Source: CBDUVZ01 sp965370805 (GTDB lineage Bacteria > Hydrothermota > Tepidihabitantia > Tepidihabitantales > Tepidihabitantaceae). Taken from it: 16,506 bases of DNA. Below, piece by piece: positions 12,481 to 16,506 of the stretch (positions are counted from its first letter, which is position 1; every line of letters begins with the position of its first letter). The stretch lies in the NCBI GenBank assembly GCA_965370805.1, contig CBDUVZ010000063.1:1-16506 (forward strand), written 5' to 3'. The position numbers were made by a program, and so were the translations under genes. The notes beneath the pieces were generated by a model. It saw only the letters and a program-made list of their open reading frames with translations. It did not search any database and was not told the DNA's origin.

Positions 12481-13536
12481 CTACTCCAGCTTCACTATCT
12501 TCCTGGTCACCGTGAACTCACCGGCCTTGAGGCAACAGAAGTAGATGCCCGCTGGCAGCCTCCGGCCCTGCGTATTGGTGCCGTCCCAGATGCACCTATG
12601 TCTGCCGGCCGGCATCGAACGACCCAGCAGTTCACTCACAACATCACCGCGCGAGTCGAGAACGCACAGGGAGGCATACGATGGCTCGGGCAGTTCGACC
12701 TCAGCCTGCGCCCTAACCCGAATGAGTAGCGGGCGTACTGCCAGACAAGGTCGAACCGGATCCACATCGGCGGGTCCGCCCAATGAGGTCTGCCCAGGCA
12801 GGTCGGCGGAACTCACGACGACCTCCTGCTCGCAACCGTTGGCTGGCGGGTTACCCTGAAACAGCCAGAGATTGATGTGGACACGCAGGTTTGAGTCCTG
12901 CGGCGGGTTGTTGGTGCCGGTGTACAGCCATTCGTGAATCAGGTAGTCCGGGCCGGGCGGTTCCGGGTAGTGTCCGTGGATACTCCGGAACCGAATGGAA
13001 TCGGACTGCCAGTTGAAGTAATGCGTGGAATGCGTGCCGGTCAGTTCTATCGGGAACCGCTCCAAGTTCCCAGGACGCCCCCCCGGCTGAACGACATACT
13101 GGCCGCTAGTAGGAGGATTAATCTGGCCCCACCGAGCGAACTCGATGTCGACCTCGGTCTCGTCATTGTGGTAAAGAAACGGAGCGAACACGACGTTCCG
13201 ATCAATCGTGTCGATCCGACCTACGACGTAGAACCGGTGCTTGCCGTAGGACGTAGGCTCTATCGTGTACACCTCCGAGCAGTACCACGTATCACCGGAG
13301 CTTCGTATCCGGAGATGCAGCCAGCCAGCGCTATCGACCCAGACGTTCTCCTCGCTGTCCAACCAGTAATTGGGCCCCGGCCCCCCGAAGCCGAGTTTCA
13401 CATTCCAACGTAGCCCGGCAAAGTCAACCATCCGTTCGCCACCCGATACACCTGAGTTATCTGCATCGTCGGCAGCCACCTGAAGCGCGAACGCAGACAG
13501 ACCTACCATCAGAAAACAAACGATGTTCCTGTTCAC
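12481..13536 (-). CDS. secreted GH16-like glycanase with C-terminal sorting tail
   Basis: A 351-aa secreted protein starting at GTG 13536 behind AAAGGAG (5 nt spacing). The signal peptide spans about 1-22. Residues 35-245 fit a GH16-type jelly roll: NYWLDSEENVWVDSAGWLHL (56-75), then the catalytic signature ETEVDIEFARWG (126-137) with Glu128, Asp130 and Glu132 as the expected nucleophile, helper and acid/base, and HINLWLFQG (220-228) near the end of the fold. GH16 enzymes cut beta-1,3 or beta-1,3/1,4 glucans and related galactans; the substrate cannot be told here. The last 70 residues (WDGTNTQGRRLPAGIYFCCLK...KIVKLE) are a FlgD-like tail like that of the neighbouring secreted proteins. It lies 81 nt after the preceding gene and before a terminator, so it is the last gene of the sigma54-controlled pair. 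Confidence 0.75.
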   Translation of the reverse strand: MNRNIVCFLMVGLSAFALQVAADDADNSGVSGGERMVDFAGLRWNVKLGFGGPGPNYWLDSEENVWVDSAGWLHLRIRSSGDTWYCSEVYTIEPTSYGKHRFYVVGRIDTIDRNVVFAPFLYHNDETEVDIEFARWGQINPPTSGQYVVQPGGRPGNLERFPIELTGTHSTHYFNWQSDSIRFRSIHGHYPEPPGPDYLIHEWLYTGTNNPPQDSNLRVHINLWLFQGNPPANGCEQEVVVSSADLPGQTSLGGPADVDPVRPCLAVRPLLIRVRAQAEVELPEPSYASLCVLDSRGDVVSELLGRSMPAGRHRCIWDGTNTQGRRLPAGIYFCCLKAGEFTVTRKIVKLE

Positions 13537-13559
13537 AGCATCTCCTTTTCCTCCCTACT

Positions 13560-13600
13560 GGGAACGAGGCCAGCAACAAATGGACTGCCGACCTCGTCCC
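13560..13600. other. imperfect inverted repeat between the secreted genes
   Basis: GGGAACGAGG (13560-13569) faces CCTCGTCCC (13592-13600), pairing with one bulged base around a 22-nt loop. There is no T-tract. It may be a processing or attenuation hairpin between co-transcribed genes. Confidence 0.35.
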
Positions 13601-13617
13601 ATGGAAGTCCACAACAA

Positions 13618-15018
13618 TCAGTCGGTCTTCATCACCTTTCGGGTCAGCATTTCGCCGCCGGTGCTCAACCTGCAGAAGTACACCCCGGGTGCAAGCACGC
13701 AGCCGTTGGAATCCCGGCCATCCCAAACTGCTACGCGCTTCAGGCCATCAGGAACCAGGGCCAGTTCACGCACACGTCGGCCTGTCTGATTGAAAACCTT
13801 TACCGTGACGTCTTCTGTGGCCGGCGCCTCGACCTCCAAAAGCAACCTCTCGGTGAAAATGGTCGGCGTCGCAACAAAGGCAGGTGTTTCTCTCCTTGTC
13901 GCCCCGGGCTCCTCCACAGCAGTAGGCGACCATTCGTAGGCGTCAATCCGATACTCAGCGTTCTGTTGCTCGAAGGCGTAAACCTCAAGATACACCTGTT
14001 GACCCTGGTAGTCTGTTATCCATCCAGTCACGTCAGGATAGGTCGTGCCTTGAGCGGAGGTAATCAGAGTGGTGCCGTTGGACTCGTAGACAAGAAGGTC
14101 GTAATCAATATCACCAGCCACATCCTTCAAACACAGTTTCACCTCGTCGAAACCAGGGTACTCAGGAACGTACCATCGGTACCAATGGCTTCGCTGTGAA
14201 CTAGCATGGGGGTTGTAACCTTCGATCCCGTCATACGGGTTCGATATCGTAGGGTAACCCCAGAGCACGTAGTTGGACATGATTATGCTGCTGTTTTTGG
14301 TCGTTGGCAGCCAGTTGCCTCGGAACGAAAACACATGATTCGTAGCTCCGCTGTAGTAGGCGCACTCTAGAAAGACGTACTTGTTGCTCGAGCTACTGTT
14401 GTGATAGTAGATGGTGTCTGGATAGGTAGTGCGCACGGCGGAAGCCAGCAGGTCACCGGGACTCCCACTGTTGTATTCCCAGAGAAAGAAATCGATGTCT
14501 ACGTCTGGGCTTCCTGGTTCGAGAACAAAGATCAGACGCATCACTTCGTTCGGCCTCATGATGTACTTGTACCAGTAGCTGCCACTGCCAACGCATCCGC
14601 CAGTTCCATAGCCACCCAGCCACGTGCTGTGCGAACTCGCAGAAGTAGATATCCTACCTTGGTTATCAACGCCAGGTTCGCTCCCGGGGTTGTGTATCGC
14701 GGGCTTTGCCGGCTTCGCCACCCGAATTTGGTCAGAGTTCCCTGACGCAACTTCACTCGCCATCGGGAATCCCTCTGTTTCCAAGAACGGCCCAGGCAGG
14801 TGCGTTTCCGACTGGAATCCAGTCATCCTTGCCTTTACTGCCTGTAGCTTGGCCGCGATTACCCTGTGAGACCCGCCATCGAACTCTGTAGCCGACGGTG
14901 GTTGCGTCGGAGCGTATTGCTCCTGAATACCCTTGGCTGAGCATCTTCCGGCCCCCGTGGCCACGGTAAACGCCATGACAAGTACAGACACTAGCAGTAT
15001 CGTAGTGGGACTACGCAC
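13618..15018 (-). CDS. secreted protein with two pre-peptidase-like domains and sorting tail
   Basis: A 466-aa protein. I start at GTG 15018, behind GAGGAGG (5 nt spacing), giving a signal peptide (RSPTTILLVSVLVMAFTVAT). The frame runs open to 15195, but that would include the sigma54 promoter and bury the signal. After a low-complexity stretch (about 30-130) come two beta-sandwich repeats of the bacterial pre-peptidase C-terminal type. The first is at about 140-235 (SPDVDIDFFLWEYNSGSPGD, YVFLECAYYSG). The second is at about 290-370 (DIDYDLLVYESNGTTLITSA, QVYLEVYAFEQQNAEYRI). The FlgD-like tail occupies about 395-466 (VAVWDGRDSNGCVLAPGVYF). No enzyme domain is seen, so it is likely a binding or surface protein. 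A sigma54 promoter lies upstream and the GH16-like gene downstream, in one unit. Confidence 0.72.
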   Translation of the reverse strand: MRSPTTILLVSVLVMAFTVATGAGRCSAKGIQEQYAPTQPPSATEFDGGSHRVIAAKLQAVKARMTGFQSETHLPGPFLETEGFPMASEVASGNSDQIRVAKPAKPAIHNPGSEPGVDNQGRISTSASSHSTWLGGYGTGGCVGSGSYWYKYIMRPNEVMRLIFVLEPGSPDVDIDFFLWEYNSGSPGDLLASAVRTTYPDTIYYHNSSSSNKYVFLECAYYSGATNHVFSFRGNWLPTTKNSSIIMSNYVLWGYPTISNPYDGIEGYNPHASSQRSHWYRWYVPEYPGFDEVKLCLKDVAGDIDYDLLVYESNGTTLITSAQGTTYPDVTGWITDYQGQQVYLEVYAFEQQNAEYRIDAYEWSPTAVEEPGATRRETPAFVATPTIFTERLLLEVEAPATEDVTVKVFNQTGRRVRELALVPDGLKRVAVWDGRDSNGCVLAPGVYFCRLSTGGEMLTRKVMKTD

Positions 15019-15130
15019 TGAATCCTCCTCTTTGTTATTCCGCACCCGCGCACCTCGGATGCTCTTCTTTCGTCTTTGGCCGGTGCCGCCGTGATGTTGC
15101 TGTTGAGTCTGTGACATCGCCAGGGACTTC

Positions 15131-15147
15131 TGCACCTTCAGTGCCAA
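15131..15147 (-). promoter_or_regulatory. sigma54 -24/-12 promoter
   Basis: Minus strand TTGGCAC-TGAAG-GTGCA (15147-15131) matches YTGGCAC-N5-TTGCW with one mismatch in the -12 element. The invariant GG and GC are at the required 12-bp distance. Transcription would start near 15120, about 100 nt before the GTG at 15018. It lies between the gene of a sigma54 activator and a secreted-protein gene on the same strand. Confidence 0.72.
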
Positions 15148-15199
15148 CGTGTAAACGGCCCGTTCTGTGCCCGAAGCGCACCCGGGAAGCTGCATATGC

Positions 15200-15237
15200 G
15201 TAACCGACCGGTGACTCCGCTGTCACCGAACGGTTAC
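15200..15237. promoter_or_regulatory. two 16-bp dyads, probable activator-binding sites
   Basis: GTAACCG-AC-CGGTGAC (15200-15215) and GTCACCG-AA-CGGTTAC (15222-15237) are each near-perfect dyads (GTnACCGnnCGGTnAC). They start exactly 22 bp apart, two helical turns, so both face the same side of the DNA. Their centres lie about 88 and 110 bp upstream of the predicted sigma54 start, where enhancer-binding proteins normally bind. The two together can also pair as one 16-bp hairpin with a TCCGCT loop (two mismatches), so an mRNA hairpin after the activator gene is the alternative. No T-tract follows on the minus strand. Confidence 0.7.
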
Positions 15238-15258
15238 AGGTTGGGTTCTGGGATTGGG

Positions 15259-16506
15259 TCAGTTCTCGGCCTGAGCCGAGTTCGGACTGACGCCGTGCCG
15301 TTTCATGATTCGATGAAGGCTGGGTCGCTCAATGCCTAAGAGATGCGCAGCCTGAGTCACATTGCCCTTGGTCTTGGCCAGCGCCGCCCTGATGGTCTCC
15401 CGCTCAGCCTGCTCCAGGGCCGCGCGAAGGGTTCCGTCGCTTTCCGCTGACAACTCAACCCCGATGAAGGAACGTAACTCCTCCGGCTCTACCGGATTGG
15501 CTTGCGCCAGAACGACAACCCGCTCCACGACGTTGCGCAACTCCCGCACGTTGCCCGGCCAGTCGTACGCTCGAAGCACCTCGGGACATCCCCGGGCCAA
15601 TGTCAGGGACCGGTTGTGACGCCTGCAGTATCGTTCAAGGAAGTAGGCGGCAAGTTGCTCAATGTCCTCCAGCCGCTTGCGTAGCGGCGGCACTTCAATC
15701 CCGACCACGTTGAGCCTGTGAAACAGGTCCTCGCGGAACGTGCCCCGCTCAATGCAATCACCGAGGTTCTTGTTGGTTGCGGCCACAATCCGTACGTCCA
15801 CTGCGGTAGATTCGCTGTCGCCGAGTCGTTGAATCTCAGAGGTCTCGAGGAACCGAAGCAGCTTGGCCTGGGCCGCAGTGCTCATGTCACCCACTTCGTC
15901 CAAGAACAGAGTTCCTTTGTCCGCCTGCTTCAGCTTGCCCTCATGCCGGGCAGTTGCACCGGTAAACGCACCCTTCTCATGCCCGAACAGTTCGCTCTCA
16001 ATCAAATCCCCGGGAATCGCGGCACAGTTCAGCGCGATGAAGGACCCGGCAACACGCGGACTCTGAAGGTGGAGGGCTCTAGCTACAAGTTCCTTACCGG
16101 TTCCGCTTTCACCTGTGACCAGCACGCTCGCGCTCGTAGGTGCTGCTCGGCTGATAAGGTCACGGACACGCTGGAGCGCCGGTGAGTTGCCAATCATCCG
16201 GAAGCTCTGCTTGAGCTCGCTCTGCAACCGAATTACCTTCCTCTGCAACAGACTCCGTTCCAAGGCGTTTCTGACCGTAGTCTTCAGCCGGTTGGCATCA
16301 AGCGGCTTCTCCATGAAGTCGTATGCCCCGAGCTTGAGCGACTCCACCGCAGTCTTGACCGTACCTTTGCCTGACATCATGACAACCGCCAGGTCGGGCT
16401 GTTCCTCACGGACCTGGCGCAGAACCTCGATACCGTCGATTCCCGGGAGCAACAAGTCCAAAACGACAAGGTCGGGCGGCTTGCTCTTGACTGCCGACAC
16501 CGCGCC
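15259..16506 (-). CDS. NtrC-type sigma54-dependent response regulator (5' end outside the window)
   Basis: At least 413 residues are present; the gene runs off the right edge and lacks the first part of its receiver domain. Numbering from the GTG at 16500, the receiver keeps the phospho-acceptor Asp15 (VVLDLLLPGIDG), Ser43 and Lys65 (MEKPLD). The AAA+ domain has Walker A GESGTGKE (130-137), the sigma54-contacting GAFTGA loop (177-182), Walker B GTLFLDE (196-202) and FREDLFHRLNV (255-265). A Fis-type helix-turn-helix closes the protein (GNVTQAAHLLGIERPSLHRI, 379-398). It is thus a DNA-binding ATPase that remodels sigma54 polymerase after phosphorylation by a sensor kinase, probably encoded further right. 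The dyads and sigma54 promoter directly downstream point to the secreted gene pair as target. The GTG at 16500 is not the true start because the acidic Asp-Asp of a receiver would be missing. Confidence 0.93.
   Translation of the reverse strand, partial: GAVSAVKSKPPDLVVLDLLLPGIDGIEVLRQVREEQPDLAVVMMSGKGTVKTAVESLKLGAYDFMEKPLDANRLKTTVRNALERSLLQRKVIRLQSELKQSFRMIGNSPALQRVRDLISRAAPTSASVLVTGESGTGKELVARALHLQSPRVAGSFIALNCAAIPGDLIESELFGHEKGAFTGATARHEGKLKQADKGTLFLDEVGDMSTAAQAKLLRFLETSEIQRLGDSESTAVDVRIVAATNKNLGDCIERGTFREDLFHRLNVVGIEVPPLRKRLEDIEQLAAYFLERYCRRHNRSLTLARGCPEVLRAYDWPGNVRELRNVVERVVVLAQANPVEPEELRSFIGVELSAESDGTLRAALEQAERETIRAALAKTKGNVTQAAHLLGIERPSLHRIMKRHGVSPNSAQAEN

Noticed and set aside
12283..12729. 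148-aa plus-strand frame
   Set aside because: It runs from a gene-free stretch into the antisense of the GH16-like gene, with no ribosome site and no protein-like pattern.
15019..15195. N-terminal extension of the secreted protein to 15195
   Set aside because: It would include the sigma54 promoter and place 59 polar residues before the signal peptide. The GTG at 15018 has a strong ribosome site.
1..16506. tRNA, rRNA, insertion sequence or phage genes
   Set aside because: I looked for tRNA cloverleaf ends, rRNA signatures, transposase motifs and integrase motifs and saw none. A proper tRNA search could still find a divergent one.

Overview
The window reads as chromosomal DNA of an uncultured bacterium of fairly high GC content, with Shine-Dalgarno starts and E. 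coli-like -35/-10 promoters. There is no rRNA, tRNA or other firm phylogenetic marker. Three secreted proteins share a FlgD-like/type-IX-like C-terminal tail, aspS is of the archaeal-type class, and there is a TGS-domain GTPase. Together these fit the FCB side of the tree; candidate phylum WOR-3 (Stahlbacteria) is my best guess, by family resemblance only.

Left part (1-2200). A gene-poor stretch opens with a degenerate 12-bp-period array and a mosaic of short intergenic repeat words (about 79-950). A strong promoter then drives a small degenerate GIY-YIG-like gene (1114-1476). After it comes a structured non-coding stretch ending in a perfect rho-independent terminator (1742-1781). A 70-aa orphan gene on the minus strand (1831-2043) has a near-consensus promoter.

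Central housekeeping part (2203-10727). A plus-strand operon encodes a short 3-phosphoglycerate dehydrogenase (serA), a DUF1015 protein and a secreted, probably barrel-like protein, closed by a terminator. A TGS-domain GTPase follows, whose start codon sits 6 nt behind its -10 box (leaderless). On the minus strand, read right to left, are a tentative 27-aa peptide, a SHOCT membrane protein, a VUT/YhhQ-type transporter, aspS (also apparently leaderless, probably non-discriminating) and a large secreted C39-like cysteine peptidase.

Repeat-rich part (10726-12480). Mosaic words resume. Two small minus-strand genes (11303 to 10963) are squeezed between them. Then come two more 12-bp-period arrays: 22 units at 11509-11772 and about 16 units at 11983-12174, each in perfect phase with no indel.

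Right part (12481-16506). A minus-strand block holds an NtrC-type sigma54 activator (cut by the window edge), an intergenic region with two 16-bp dyads exactly 22 bp apart, and a good sigma54 -24/-12 promoter. Next are a secreted protein with two pre-peptidase-like domains and a secreted GH16-like glycanase, then a UUCG-loop terminator. The geometry (dyads at about -88 and -110 from the predicted start) suggests a complete local circuit in which the activator controls the secreted pair. That circuit and the family of 12-bp-period arrays are the most interesting things here.
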